From the NCBI RefSeq assembly GCF_937616625.2, contig NC_065574.1:7380501-7444500 (forward strand): 64,000 bases of DNA, in the 5' to 3' direction. Positions within the stretch are counted from its first letter, which is position 1. Every line of letters starts with the position of its first letter. The position numbers and the translations under genes were made by a program. The stretch is from Mercurialis annua (lineage: Eukaryota; Streptophyta; Magnoliopsida; Malpighiales; Euphorbiaceae). Below the pieces are notes generated by a model, which saw nothing but the letters and a program-made list of their open reading frames with translations, had not been told where the DNA came from and ran no database searches. Shown piece after piece: positions 1-11,338 of the stretch.

Positions 1-1181
1 CAGTAAGTTCCTCCCTCCGTGATGAATGAAGTTTTTTCCTGGTCTTGCTCCTTCATCTGGATTTGGTGGTAGCCTTGAGCTGCGTCGGCTAGGCTATACA
101 TCGCGTGTCCAGCAGTAGAGTCCACGAGTTGATCGATATCTGGGAGAGGGTAGCTATCTTTAGGACACGCTTTGTTTAGATCGGTGTAATCCACACACAT
201 TCTATTTTTTCCGTTGGCTTTCTTTACGATCACTACGTTAGCTACCCATTCGGGGTAGTGGACTTCTCGTATGAATCCTGCTTTCTCCAGTTTTTCTACT
301 TCTTCAGCGATTATTTTCTGTTTTTCTTCCGAGAATTTCCTTTTCTTTTGCTTCACTGGGTTCGCCGCTTCTGCTACATTTAGATCATGAGTAATGACTT
401 GGGGGTCTATTCCGACTATTTCTGATGCGTTAGCAGCGAAGGTTTTGACGTTGTTTTTCAGCATGGCCGTGATTTCGCTTTCGATCTTCGGGTTCATGTT
501 TGCGCCGAGATTTACTCTTTTCTCCCCGTCGAGTTGGAGTTTCTTTGTTTCGCCTTCTGGTGCTGTTTCTTTTTCTTCGATGTCGTGATTAAGGATTTCT
601 TCTATTGCCATTGCTTCGCCTGATTCTTTTATTGCTTGCTCGTAGCACTTTTTCGCCTCGGCTCGGTTTCCTTGTATCGTGATAATTCCTTGTTTCGTCG
701 GTATCTTCATGGTTAGTGCCTTTATGCTTGTTACGGCAGCTGAGTCGTGGAGGAATGGTCTCCCCAGTATTGCGTTGTATGGCAGGTCGATTTCTACGAC
801 GCTAAACCGTGTAGGTAATTCCTCGCTTTTCCTTGTCCTTCCTAGCTTGACGTCGAGAGTAGTTGTTCCGTTGGGCTTAATCGGCAAGCCCCCAAATCCT
901 ACCACAGGCGTGGCATTTCTCTTTAGTTCCGCTAGGTCTCCTCCTAGGCTTTCGTAGGCCTTTTTTGTTATTAGGTTTATTGCGCTTCCTTCATCGATCA
1001 GGATTCTCTCAACGTTCCAATGTTCGATGATCATGGCCACTACTAGAGCTTCGTTGTGCTCTTCGGCTATTCTCCCGAAGTCCTCCCCGTCAAAAGTTAC
1101 TGGAGGAGGAGTTGAGAGTTCTGTTGCTTTTCGTTTTCTTTGTGACGTTTGGTTCTTCAGGTTTACTCTTTCAGAAGTCAT
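1..1181 (-). CDS. Partial Ty3/gypsy Pol polyprotein (protease and start of reverse transcriptase)
   Basis: An uninterrupted frame of about 393 codons starts at ATG 1181-1179 and is still open at position 1. The first ~35 residues are basic and polar, like the end of a gag. A retropepsin-like segment follows, with LIDEGSAINLI (Asp-Glu-Gly where most relatives have D-S/T-G) and later the NAILGRPFLH block. A linker leads to the RT fingers/palm start: FIREVHYPEWVANVVIVKK, CVDYTDLNKACPKDSYPLP, then SLADAAQGYHQI. The catalytic YxDD block and everything after it would be left of the window. The absence of stops suggests a recent insertion, although a gag-less copy would need helper proteins to move. 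Confidence 0.88.
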   Translation of the reverse strand, partial: MTSERVNLKNQTSQRKRKATELSTPPPVTFDGEDFGRIAEEHNEALVVAMIIEHWNVERILIDEGSAINLITKKAYESLGGDLAELKRNATPVVGFGGLPIKPNGTTTLDVKLGRTRKSEELPTRFSVVEIDLPYNAILGRPFLHDSAAVTSIKALTMKIPTKQGIITIQGNRAEAKKCYEQAIKESGEAMAIEEILNHDIEEKETAPEGETKKLQLDGEKRVNLGANMNPKIESEITAMLKNNVKTFAANASEIVGIDPQVITHDLNVAEAANPVKQKKRKFSEEKQKIIAEEVEKLEKAGFIREVHYPEWVANVVIVKKANGKNRMCVDYTDLNKACPKDSYPLPDIDQLVDSTAGHAMYSLADAAQGYHQIQMKEQDQEKTSFITEGGTY

Positions 1182-1245
1182 CTTCTTCAATGAGATTTGT
1201 TTTTGAGTTCAGAAAAGCTCCTTCTTTTGAAGTTTAGTTAAGCTT

Positions 1246-1263
1246 TTCCCACAGACGGCGCCA
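1246..1263 (-). other. Primer-binding-like site
   Basis: Directly after the LTR on the minus strand (2 bp spacer) comes TGGCGCCGTCTGTGGGAA. Its first nine bases match the TGGCGCCGT start of the tRNA-Asp type PBS used by many plant gypsy elements; the rest diverges. Position and TGGCGCC core support the call; the exact primer tRNA is not settled. Confidence 0.6.
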
Positions 1264-1265
1264 AT

Positions 1266-1859
1266 TGATGGAGTCTGCCTTCTGAACCGGTGAGTGAACC
1301 TGCAAAACAGGGTAGAAGCTAACCGGACGGTGGTTGTCCGATTAACTCTCCGATGCTAAAGTCAGTCTAGAGCTTTGAGCAGCGTTTTGAGTATGTGAAT
1401 GTAATTGTGATTCTAGGCATACCTCGTGCTCCTTTTATAGTAGTCGAATATACCTAGTAGAGTTGTATTAGGCAGGTGAATCCTACTTTGTAGGGATTCG
1501 GCCGTATCGTAGAGATTCTCCTGATTTGTCGGGATCTACCTTAATCTGATAAGAGTCCTATTTAGGAACGTCTTCCTAAATAGTCTTATCTTCCTAAAGT
1601 AGAGCTTATCCTTCCATATGTAGTGTTTGTGTCCAAATAGGACAAGACTTCCATATTTAGTCGTTTACCCGAATCCCGGACCTGACGCGCTCTTGGCAGA
1701 TCATGTGGGATTCGGTCTTCATTAGCGCGTTACCGAATCTTAGAGATTCGGCATCTCCTTCATACCTTTTCGGTCTTCAGGGGGAGTCCGGTGTCGCCTG
1801 AGAGTGGATCTCCTGCAACTCGGCTCCATTATACTTATAGTAGGATTCGGTATCCATCA
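1266..1859 (-). repeat. LTR of the gypsy element (5' LTR in element orientation)
   Basis: 594 bp starting TGATGGA and ending TCCATCA, a perfect 7-bp inverted terminal repeat with the usual TG...CA ends. The U3 part (higher coordinates) repeats the motif GATTCGG or its complement several times between about 1490 and 1850. A TATA-like box lies at 1431-1440 on the minus strand. The following base pairs (1860-1864, attac) would be the target-site duplication if the partner copy beyond the left edge matches. Confidence 0.85.
1431..1440 (-). promoter_or_regulatory. TATA-like box of the LTR promoter
   Basis: The minus strand reads CTATAAAAGG, a good plant TATA box, about 165 bp before the LTR end at 1266. 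That is a normal distance for the U3/R border of a plant LTR. Confidence 0.55.
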
Positions 1860-2059
1860 ATTACCGATGTATCATCTATATCTTGCAATACACTATAAAT
1901 ACATAGCCGATACATCGTAGATACATTATTTATAAAGAATAAATTGAGCTAAAAAGCAAAATTCCGTGCAACATGAAAAAATAAAAGAACGGAGCAAGTA
2001 TCAAAGATTAATAGAAAGACACATTTTTTAAATACATATATCGAATACATATTAAAAGC

Positions 2060-2060
<1 letters not shown>

Positions 2061-2116
<56 letters not shown>
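2061..2116. repeat. (TA)n microsatellite
   Basis: An almost pure run of ta dinucleotides. Reading frames across it give only Tyr-Ile repeats and are not genes. Confidence 0.9.
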
Positions 2117-2119
<3 letters not shown>

Positions 2120-2196
2120 TATATATGATAGATACATATATTTTTAATACATAATATATAATATATATATACTTTTTGTAACGTAATTTATGCGTT

Positions 2197-2233
2197 TTTA
2201 AAAATAAAATAAATAAATAAATAAATATATATA

Positions 2234-2311
<78 letters not shown>

Positions 2312-2347
2312 TATATATTTATTTATTTATTTATTTTATTTTTAAAA
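2197..2347. repeat. Large AT/GT palindrome with (TA)n centre
   Basis: The left arm runs aaaaataaaataaataaa, then atatatatgtgtgtgt, into a (TA)n core. The right arm is the mirror complement: acacacac, atatatat, then tttatttatttattttattttt. The arms are near-perfect inverted repeats with a longer CA run on the right. Such DNA can extrude a cruciform and is often unstable or mis-assembled. Confidence 0.8.
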
Positions 2348-4236
2348 ATATGAGAAAATCAATCAGTAACACATTCTATATACATAACAGATACATGTTT
2401 AAATTATTAAATATAATTATATATATTACCGATAATTTTTGATAATATATAGCTAATACATAGCTGATACATGTGAAAAAATATAATTAAATATATTATC
2501 GATAATTTCCGATACATATTAGATACATATCAAATACATAAATGATATATTTTTTATTTTTTTAAAATGCTGACGCGCGTGTCAGACGCACGTCAGACGC
2601 GTTTTTGACTATTTTTAACACGTTTTTGACTTTTTCTCTTGATTTTGAGTGTGTCATGTGTCTCTTATTTAGTGGTTGGGTAGAAAATGTAAAGTTTCTC
2701 CTTGTTTTGTCATGAATGTAAATTTTTGATTTGGTGTGTATTTTCGTAAACTCTTATTTAAATAGTAATATTTTTGTGGTTTTCTCTCTCATATATCACT
2801 TAAAATAACCATCAAATTAAGATTAAGAAAAACATTATTAGACCTACTATTTGTGACTCGTCCTCCACATATAATAGAATTATTTACAATGCTAATACAT
2901 TCTTTTATCTTTGAATACTATAATTTTATTTTTGAATTTTTGTTTTTTATATTAAAATATGCATTATTTAAATTTTTAATATTTTATATTAAAACACTTA
3001 TTATATTAAAACATTCATTATTTTATAAAATAGACAAAATTATACTAAAAGTTTATAAAGCGGATAAAATTGTATAAAACTATGAATTTCAAAGTCGATA
3101 TGCTATAAATTTAAAGCTGATGAAATTATACTATTTAATTTTATATTTTAAGATAATTCAAAATTATAAAGTCGATAATTATTCATCACACACTTTTTCT
3201 AAATTCGTCAATGCGTAATAGAGATGTGTCATATAGGCTGATGTTATTTGAGTCTTTTATAAAATTATTCAATCTTCTCTACAATCAAAATATTTATCAA
3301 TTACATCAATTTATTTATACTATAATTTATAAAGTATTTTTCATTTAATTCATCTAATATTACTAACCATTTCACTTACATAAAAAATAAATTAGATCAA
3401 TCTTTTTATAAAGATAAAACTACTAAATATAATAAATTAATTCACTAATCATCAATAAATAAATTTAAACTACTTACGAATATCAGTCAATTAAATTTAT
3501 CACTTGTTAAATTAATATAAAAATTTAATATATACAGTTTAATATAATTATTTGATAAAGAGAGAATCAAGGAAAGCTACACATTATTTCTATTTTTTTT
3601 AAACAATTATTATTACCAATAAAAATAAAAATATTGTTTGTCGTTAAGTTTTTGACGCCTTTTTAGATAAATTATTTATTTATATTCTAATTAATTGGTA
3701 TAAATCTCTACATTTGTCAGTAAACTACTTCACACCTTTGTAAATTGTAATTTAATTATACTGTAATTATTTATATATTTTTTGTAAGGGTATATAACCT
3801 GTATTTTCCATAATTATTAGGTAAACCACAATATCAATAATTTAATTATTAAATAAAATGATAATAACAAATTAAAAAGCCTCAAAATAGAATTAAATCA
3901 AATAAAACAAAATCAAAACCCTACTTAAAATCTCAGCCTTCAATTGTTTTTGATGATTCTAATTTTTCTGAACTTTGAATTACTATTTTAATTCACTGAT
4001 ACAGACATGAAATGCAATTATTTTCCTAAATTGTTATAAACCAACTAAAATCCTCAAAATTAGCATACAAATAGTGAGAGAGAGTGAGAATAGGGTCAAT
4101 ATAACAGAAGCAAATACCACATAATATAAACAACAAAATCATTCTATAATTTTTTCTTCTTCATATTCTTCATATTTTTTCATATTCCGTATATGCGAAT
4201 CTATTTTTTGTTTAAATTAAAACGTAGCATTAAATG

Positions 4237-4245
4237 ATATAAATA
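4237..4245 (+). promoter_or_regulatory. Candidate TATA box of the H+-ATPase gene
   Basis: The sequence tgatataaatagag lies 38-46 bp upstream of the start codon at 4283. If used at normal spacing, transcription would start only about 10-15 bases before the ATG, which is unusually close. A more upstream start without a clear TATA box is equally possible. Confidence 0.35.
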
Positions 4246-4282
4246 GAGAGTTATTTTACGTTCCAACCTTTTCCCATCAACC

Positions 4283-7200
4283 ATGGCCGCTCCACCGGTT
4301 TCCGACGATATTACCTTAGAAGGCATAAAAAACGAGGCTGTTGATCTCGTAAGTTTTTCTGTTACGATACATCGACTTTAATTTATAGCTGAATATTTTT
4401 CGATAATTGAGGAGAGTAAGCGTTTGTATGAGGAAAAAATATCCACGACCTAACAAACGTTTATATATTTGAACTATAGCTCGTTGGTTAAAGCCGAGAT
4501 TGATTAATGATTGATTGAAATTGTTGGATTACAGGAAAGAATACCGATAGAAGAAGTGTTTGCGCAACTCAGGTGTACGAGAGAAGGGTTATCGTGCGAT
4601 GAAGGTCAGAAGAGGTTACGGATTTTTGGCCCTAATAAACTTGAAGAGAAAAAGGTTTATTTTTTTTATTTTTTTTGTTTTTTTGTTTGTTTTTTAATTG
4701 TTAATCTGTTTTTTATTTGATTAATAATTGTTGTTTTGGTTTACTTGACAGGAAAGCAAGTTTCTGAAATTTTTAGGGTTTATGTGGAACCCGCTTTCAT
4801 GGGTTATGGAAATTGCTGCTATTATGGCTATTGCTTTAGCCAATGGAGGGGTAAGTCTATCAATATTTTATGTGTTATTTATATATAAAATTCCAATCTT
4901 TGTGATTTAAGTACATTATTTAAAACGTGGCGTCCCCCTATTTCATATTTTCCGAACTTTTCATCCTACAACCTAGTGCCGTTTTAGGCATTTTTCCGTA
5001 TAAAACAATGTCGTTTTGACCGTTTTGAATGACTAAAATGCATAACATCAACTTATAATAAATATATTATTGTTTATCAATATTTGATTAGCTATAACAT
5101 AATGCTATGGCTATTATACCAATTATCTAATTTTTATGATATATTTATGTGTTAACAATCATCAAAATGTATTTTACAGGGTAAACCACCAGATTGGCAA
5201 GATTTTATTGGTATTGTTGTGTTGCTTTTGATAAACTCAACTATTAGTTTCATTGAAGAGAACAATGCTGGTAATGCTGCTGCTGCTCTCATGGCTGGTC
5301 TAGCTCCTAAAACCAAGGTATACATTCATCACTGTGTAATGCATGATCATATGAGGCCTGCAATTTATCTTAAATATTTTAATCAGCCTTACATAATTAA
5401 TTTTAGGTCTATAGGATTCAAAAATCTAAAACTTTTTTGACTCTTTGGAAATATAATCAAAAATTAGATTTCAATAATTTTAGTCTAATTTTGAGATCGA
5501 TATTCATAATATAAAAACAAATGCTCAATTGGAATGTGACTATACTACTAATACATTAAAAATTTAATTATAAACAATCATGTATGTAAAATTACAAAAA
5601 GAAAGGAAGATTTCAAAAATATGCATAGATAATTTTCTTAATGCATCATTAGAATTAGGCAAAAGGCACTTATCTCACAACTATAACCAATTTGTCAAGT
5701 ATATCATGATTTTGAGATTTTACCAATTTGATTCATATCTTTCCGAACGTTGTTAAATATATTCATTCTTAGTTTATGGTTGATGTAGCGTGATGTTGTT
5801 TATGTCAAGTATGATAAATTTTCTATACGTGGATGAATAATATAGCGCTATACAGCTTTAAACAAGTTGTATGTATATTTAACAAAGTCAAAAATATAAT
5901 AGAGCAAACTTACAAAATTTTAAAATCATAGTATATTTGACAAACAAGATATAACTGTTTGTAGATAAATGTATTATCCCTTAAAAATAATGAAATTATG
6001 TGAACTTTTTGGCTTGGACTAGTAGTAATGATATTAAAAGTTTTGGTTAGATTTTCAAAAAAATTTAAACGCTTTAATTAGTTTATTATTTGTGATGTTA
6101 TGTTAAAATCATGCATGTGAGGATATAACATGTATGCATGTTTGGACGATGATTATATATAGGTATTGAGAGATGGAACGTGGACTGAACAAGAGGCAGC
6201 TATTCTAGTACCAGGTGATGTGATCAGCATTAAACTAGGAGACATTATCCCAGCAGATGCTCGTTTACTTGAAGGAGACCCTTTAAAGATTGACCAGTCT
6301 GCTCTCACCGGTGAGTCCTTACCAGTGACCAGGCACCCCGGTCAAGAGGTCTTCTCAGGCTCTACTTGCAAACAAGGTGAACTTGAGGCTGTTGTGATTG
6401 CCACTGGTGTGCACACTTTCTTTGGCAAAGCTGCTCATCTTGTCGATAGCACGAACCAAGTTGGCCATTTTCAGAAGGTTCTGACGGCTATTGGAAACTT
6501 CTGTATCTGCTCCATTGCTTTGGGAATGGTCATAGAGATCATTGTTATGTACCCCATTCAGCGTCGTAGATACCGTGATGGTATTGATAATCTGCTGGTG
6601 CTTCTCATTGGAGGAATTCCTATTGCTATGCCAACAGTTTTATCTGTTACAATGGCTATTGGCTCGCATAGGCTTTCAGAGCAAGGTGCTATTACCAAGA
6701 GGATGACGGCTATCGAAGAAATGGCTGGAATGGATGTGTTGTGTAGTGATAAAACTGGAACTCTTACTCTTAATAAACTTACTGTCGATAAGTCGTTGAT
6801 TGAGGTTGGTTTAACTTGCATTTGACTTTGTGATCTTTGTTGATTTTGATTCAGTAGTTCATTACTAATAAGGTATGTTTGTGTATAATCTCAGGTATTT
6901 GTGAAGGATGTGGACAAAGATACTTTGATTTTGTATGGTGCTATGGCTTCCAGGGTTGAGAATCAGGATGCTATTGATGCTTGTATTGTTGGGATGTTAA
7001 GTGATCCGAAAGAGGTATGCTTCCATTATTATTTGCTTGATAGTTATCACCTATGTAGCACAAACACGGACACTGGACATGAATACTGCAAAACAATGTT
7101 ATTTTAAGGTTTTTTTATGTTAAAAATGCAATTTTGTGTCTGAAACGCCAAATTTCTGACACGTTTTCAAAATGAAAATGTTGGTTGAATGAAGTATCTA

Positions 7201-10159
7201 TGTATGCTACTTAGGCTATCACCTTTATTGCATCTGCATGGAAACTTAGTATCAACTTTTCCTTTCTATTTCCAAAAACGTAAATGAAACTCAGAAATGA
7301 TATATCTATAATCTATTTTTATAAAAGAAATCGTTTTGCTATTTTTATGTTGCTATTTCTCGTTTCAGTTTCCGTGCAACATTAATTTATCTCACAGGCC
7401 ATAACAAGTATTCAGTCTTTCGAGACCTTTGCCGTGTCTTAATAAACGCTAATCGGACATGGCATTCTTCTGTGTGCAGGCAAGAGCAGACATCACTGAG
7501 GTACATTTTCTGCCATTTAACCCAGTGGAGAAGCGCACTGCTATAACATACATAGACTCAGCTGGTAACTGGCATAGAGTCAGCAAAGGAGCACCTGAGC
7601 AGGTTTATTTTAAATCGTCTAATGCATTGAGTTCATCAATTTCCTTTTTGGAAAGCATTGCTTTATAATCATTGAACATATTATGTACTCTGCATCTTAC
7701 TAGATTATTGAACTGTCCAACCTGAGGGAAGATGCAAAAAAGAAAGCTCATGACATCATCGATAAATTCGCTGATCGCGGACTTCGCTCTCTAGCTGTTT
7801 GTCGACAGGTTCACTTCTATTCAATTTTCATCAGAATTTTGGTTAATTGATGAATTTAAATCTTGACAGCAATTGCTTACCTTTGCAGACTGTACCAGAG
7901 AAAACCAAGGAAAGCCCTGGAAGTCCATGGCAATTCGTAGGTCTCTTGCCTCTTTTCGATCCTCCAAGGCATGACAGTGCTGAGACAATTACCCGTGCCC
8001 TCAATCTAGGAGTTAATGTCAAGATGATCACTGGTGATCAGCTTGCTATCGGCAAAGAAACTGGTCGCAGGCTTGGTATGGGAACCAACATGTACCCTTC
8101 TTCTGCTCTCCTTGGACAGCACAAGGATGAGTCTATTTCCGCCATCCCTGTCGATGAACTTATTGAAAAGGCGGATGGATTTGCCGGTGTCTTCCCCGAG
8201 CACAAATACGAGATTGTCAAGAGGCTTCAAGATAGGAAACACATTTGCGGAATGACAGGAGATGGTGTGAATGATGCTCCAGCATTGAAAAAGGCCGACA
8301 TTGGAATTGCAGTAGCTGATGCTACAGACGCAGCTCGTGGCGCGTCTGATATAGTCCTGACGGAGCCAGGGTTGAGCGTTATCATTAGTGCTGTCCTGAC
8401 AAGCAGAGCCATTTTCCAGAGAATGAAGAACTACACTATTTATGCAGTTTCTATAACCATCCGTATTGTGTTGGGATTTATGCTCCTTGCTCTGATATGG
8501 AAATTTGATTTCTCTCCTTTTATGGTTCTGATCATTGCTATACTCAATGATGGAACAATTATGACTATTTCAAAAGACAGAGTGAAGCCATCCCCTCTTC
8601 CTGATTCATGGAAACTCAACGAGATTTTCGCCACTGGAGTTGTCCTCGGTGCATACCTCGCTATCATGACTGTTGTATTCTTCTGGGCCGCTAACAGTTC
8701 TGACTTCTTCTCGGTAAGAAAATATCAGTAGCCCTACTTTTATATGTTTTTACAGATAATTAATATAAGTCCTAAGGTTACATTAACATTAATGTTTTCA
8801 CCGTTTTCGACATCTTAGATAACCGAAACCTCCTTTGTAAGGGGGTGTCAGTTACGTAAAATTAAAATGCCAGGGAGGAAAAACAGACGGTAATTTTGAT
8901 TTAACCTTGGGACTGATAGTAATAGTCTCATGTTTTTATGATATTTGGTCTCAAAGTCTTGGAGGATCTGTTCCTTTGCTGCTGTTATGTTCCAGCAGAT
9001 TTTTTTTTCTATTAGTATTCCTAACCAATGCTTAAAATTTTGCAGGAAAAGTTTGGAGTTAGATCTATTAGAGAGAAACATGATGAGCTTACCGCTGCAA
9101 TCTACCTCCAAGTGAGCATAGTGAGTCAGGCACTCATCTTTGTCACTAGGTCCCGTAGCTGGTCTTTCGTTGAACGTCCCGGTCTGCTTCTTCTCACCGC
9201 CTTTATCATTGCCCAACTGGTGAGTTTGTATATCTACCCTACATCATGGTATTTCTGCGCATTTACGTACAATCTATATTGCATATAAGCTCCTTGAGTC
9301 AAATGTTTTGATGTTTCATTTTCATTCCTGCGAACCTTTTAAAACTCTGCATTTACAACCTATTTTAGTGAAAAATGCAGTTTTGCGCGTTTTCTGTTTT
9401 GGCATACTTTGTTTCAGCATTTTTGTTTCCGTGCTAAGTAAAATCTGTTTAACAATGTATGCATCTGATTCTGATGTACCGTTTAGATTGCTACGCTTCT
9501 TGCTGTGTACGCCAACTGGGCGTTCGCAAAAATTCAAGGCGTTGGATGGGGATGGGCTGGTGTTATTTGGCTCTACAGCATCGTCTTCTACATCCCTCTT
9601 GATATTCTTAAGTTCATGATCCGATATGCTTTGAGCGGCAAAGCATGGGACAATCTTGTCCAGAATAAGGTAACGCGTGAATTCATTTTCTCAAGAAAAT
9701 TAAATTAATTCCTGAAAAAATGGAACACTATCCCTCATTCGGAAACAATTTGCTCTATCTACTAGACTGCTTTCACAAATAAAAAGGATTACGGAAAGGG
9801 AGAAAGGGAAGCACAGTGGGCAGCTGCTCAACGTACCCTCCACGGACTGCAGCCTCCTGAAACTGGAGACACTTACCGGGAACTGTCTGAGATTGCTGAG
9901 CAAGCCAAGAGGCGCGCAGAAGTTGCAAGGTAATTATAACAAGTCAAGCAATAATTCCGAAACTCTATATTTATAAAATATTCTTATGAAAACTGTCATT
10001 TCGTTCCCATTTTAGCATTTCTATTTCCGTGCTACATAGCTTATATACTTGATTGTTAACAGGTTAAGGGAGCTTCATACACTCAAGGGGCATGTGGAGT
10101 CAGTGGTGAAACTCAAGGGACTTGACATTGAGACCATTCAACAGCATTATACTGTGTGA
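4283..10159 (+). CDS. Plasma-membrane H+-ATPase (P3A P-type proton pump), AHA9-like
   Basis: Pumps protons out of the cell with ATP, energising the plasma membrane. Thirteen exons: 4283-4348, 4535-4654, 4752-4850, 5180-5317, 6163-6804, 6895-7014, 7480-7602, 7704-7808, 7889-8713, 9046-9219, 9487-9669, 9766-9929, 10063-10159; all phases join into 951 aa, normal for the family. Visible motifs: actuator TGES near residue 190, phosphorylated Asp337 in DKTGT, ATP-binding KGAPEQ near 431, GDGVNDAP near 595, and membrane Asp692 in AILNDGT, the position of the proton-binding Asp of AHA2. The C-terminal autoinhibitory tail ends QQHYTV, so Thr950 is the penultimate residue phosphorylated for 14-3-3 binding. 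The tail linker is a few residues shorter than in many relatives. A poly(A)-signal-like aataaa lies at 10173. AHA9 orthology is inferred from the neighbouring genes and from motifs such as VFVKDVDKD. Confidence 0.97.
4405..4489 (-). mobile_element. Degenerate tRNA-derived SINE relic (family A) in H+-ATPase intron 1
   Basis: The segment from ggagagtaagcgtttgt to aactatagctcgttggtt follows, with many changes and a deletion, the intact SINE at 46600-46707. The stretches ccacgaccta and ctatagctcgttggt are shared. It sits wholly inside intron 1, so the gene has carried this insertion for a long time. Confidence 0.65.
5658..5982. mobile_element. MITE-like element with long imperfect terminal inverted repeats in H+-ATPase intron 4
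   Basis: The left arm (aaaggcacttatctcacaac, then tttgtcaagtatatcatgat) is the inverted complement of the right arm (atcatagtatatttgacaaa, then tagataaatgtattatccct). The arms are roughly 65 bp each and diverged. No transposase is present and no exact target-site duplication is seen. It makes up much of the unusually long 845-bp intron 4. Confidence 0.55.
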
Positions 10160-10849
10160 TTTAGTTACTGCAAATAAAATATTTGCAAGGAAATTTTGAG
10201 CCAAAAGACAAGAAAAAAAGTAATTTAGATTTATGAGAACTAACTAGAATGCATTATTTTTTTTTTAATTTGAAATCCTTTGTTTTTTAGTTTGAGGATT
10301 TTGTAGGATGCAACAATTCAAGGGTTGGGAATAAAACATGTGAAGATTGATTGTCTTAATTGAACAATCCTTTTGTTGATAAAAAGAAATAATTTCTTTG
10401 TCTTTGTATTTTGTATTTTGTTGGTCCATTAGTTCAACTTGATTCTCTATTTCTACTTCTGCTTCTATGTCCCATCAATTTCTTCTTAAACTTTGTATCT
10501 TGAAAAGAAAAATCAAAAACAAGAATTGTCATTTCTGGACAAAATTTGATTCACAAAATTCATAGTCAAGAGGTTAATATCAAAATCTAATTGTTAGGGC
10601 GTCAAAATGGATTGGTAGATCCTGTTCGTGCTGTGTCAAAACTATTTAGGTCACTCGAGATCAAAACAGCAACTTATTCATTAACCGTATCTATCTAAAT
10701 GTGTATCAACATGTATAACTCTTTTAAGCTAATGGATCGATTATAAACTATAAAAAGCGAGTCAAACATGAATTAACATATATAATATTTAATTTATTTA
10801 TTTAAATAAGTTGAATATGAGTCATAGGCTTATCTAACGTATGACACTT

Positions 10850-11005
10850 GAAGGCTTGGCCCAGTTAGCCAAGCTCTAATGATATGTGTATGAGGTTGAG
10901 GGTTCGACCCTCAACACTCACGGGTGCATATTTAAAAAATGTCTAACATTAACTCCTGCTAACCCCGCTAATAATTAGAGTAGGCTATCTTTGACAAAAA
11001 AAAAA
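10850..11005 (+). mobile_element. tRNA-derived SINE (family C)
   Basis: An A-box-like tggcccagttagcc is followed 30 bp later by a B-box-like gggttcgaccct. Then comes an unrelated body ending gtaggctatctttgac plus an A-rich tail of about 10 bases. This is the layout of a Pol III-transcribed SINE. It is not a tRNA gene, because no acceptor stem can be formed. No target-site duplication was found. Confidence 0.6.
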
Positions 11006-11338
11006 GAATTTAAATGAATCAAATATAATTATGTAGACATAACTTATAGTATAACATAAACTTATTTTATATAGTAATAACATAACCTTAATTGGATACA
11101 TATATAGCATTTAGTTAAATAAGTTATATATATAACTAACTAATCTTCATAGTTATAAAAAAAATGGATGGAACGTATATTAACCTGGAAACAACATATT
11201 TTAAATTATATCATAAATAAATCAATTCGCCTACAATGCGAACACATTTAACTTAAATTCTAACCCGTTAATTTTTTAAATTAAGTGAATTGCGTTTGAA
11301 CACATTTAACTTAAATTCTAACCCAGTTTAACACCTTA

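Larger units (their letters stand above)
1..1859 (-). mobile_element. Ty3/gypsy LTR retrotransposon, partial (5' end, gag deleted)
   Basis: Read on the minus strand, this holds in order a 594-bp LTR, a primer-binding-like site and an open PR-RT frame that runs off the left edge of the window. The LTR is bounded by a perfect 7-bp inverted repeat (tgatgga at 1266, tccatca ending at 1859). The RT has gypsy-type motifs such as CVDYTDLNKACPKDSYPLP. Only about 85 bp separate the LTR from the ATG of the protease region, so the gag gene that should lie there is missing. The second LTR and target-site duplication lie outside the window. The gypsy assignment is firm; the Tat/Retrosat-like lineage is inferred from the PBS and RT style. 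Confidence 0.9.
1860..4236. other. Intergenic AT-rich DNA with microsatellites and RATACATA-type degenerate repeats
   Basis: No gene is recognisable. From about 1868 to 2550 the octamer-like motif (g/a)atacat(a/g/c) recurs many times at irregular spacing, interrupted by two (TA)n tracts. A CpG-containing stretch with repeated tgacgcg/cagacgc words lies at about 2568-2615. The rest is unstructured AT-rich sequence up to the promoter of the proton pump gene. Confidence 0.6.

Noticed and set aside
1949..2442. Three overlapping open frames of Tyr-Ile repeats
   Set aside because: They are translations of (TA)n and (CA)n microsatellites on both strands.
10870..10925. tRNA gene
   Set aside because: The gggttcgaccct B box is good, but the tRNA cloverleaf cannot be closed, and the body and A tail fit a SINE.
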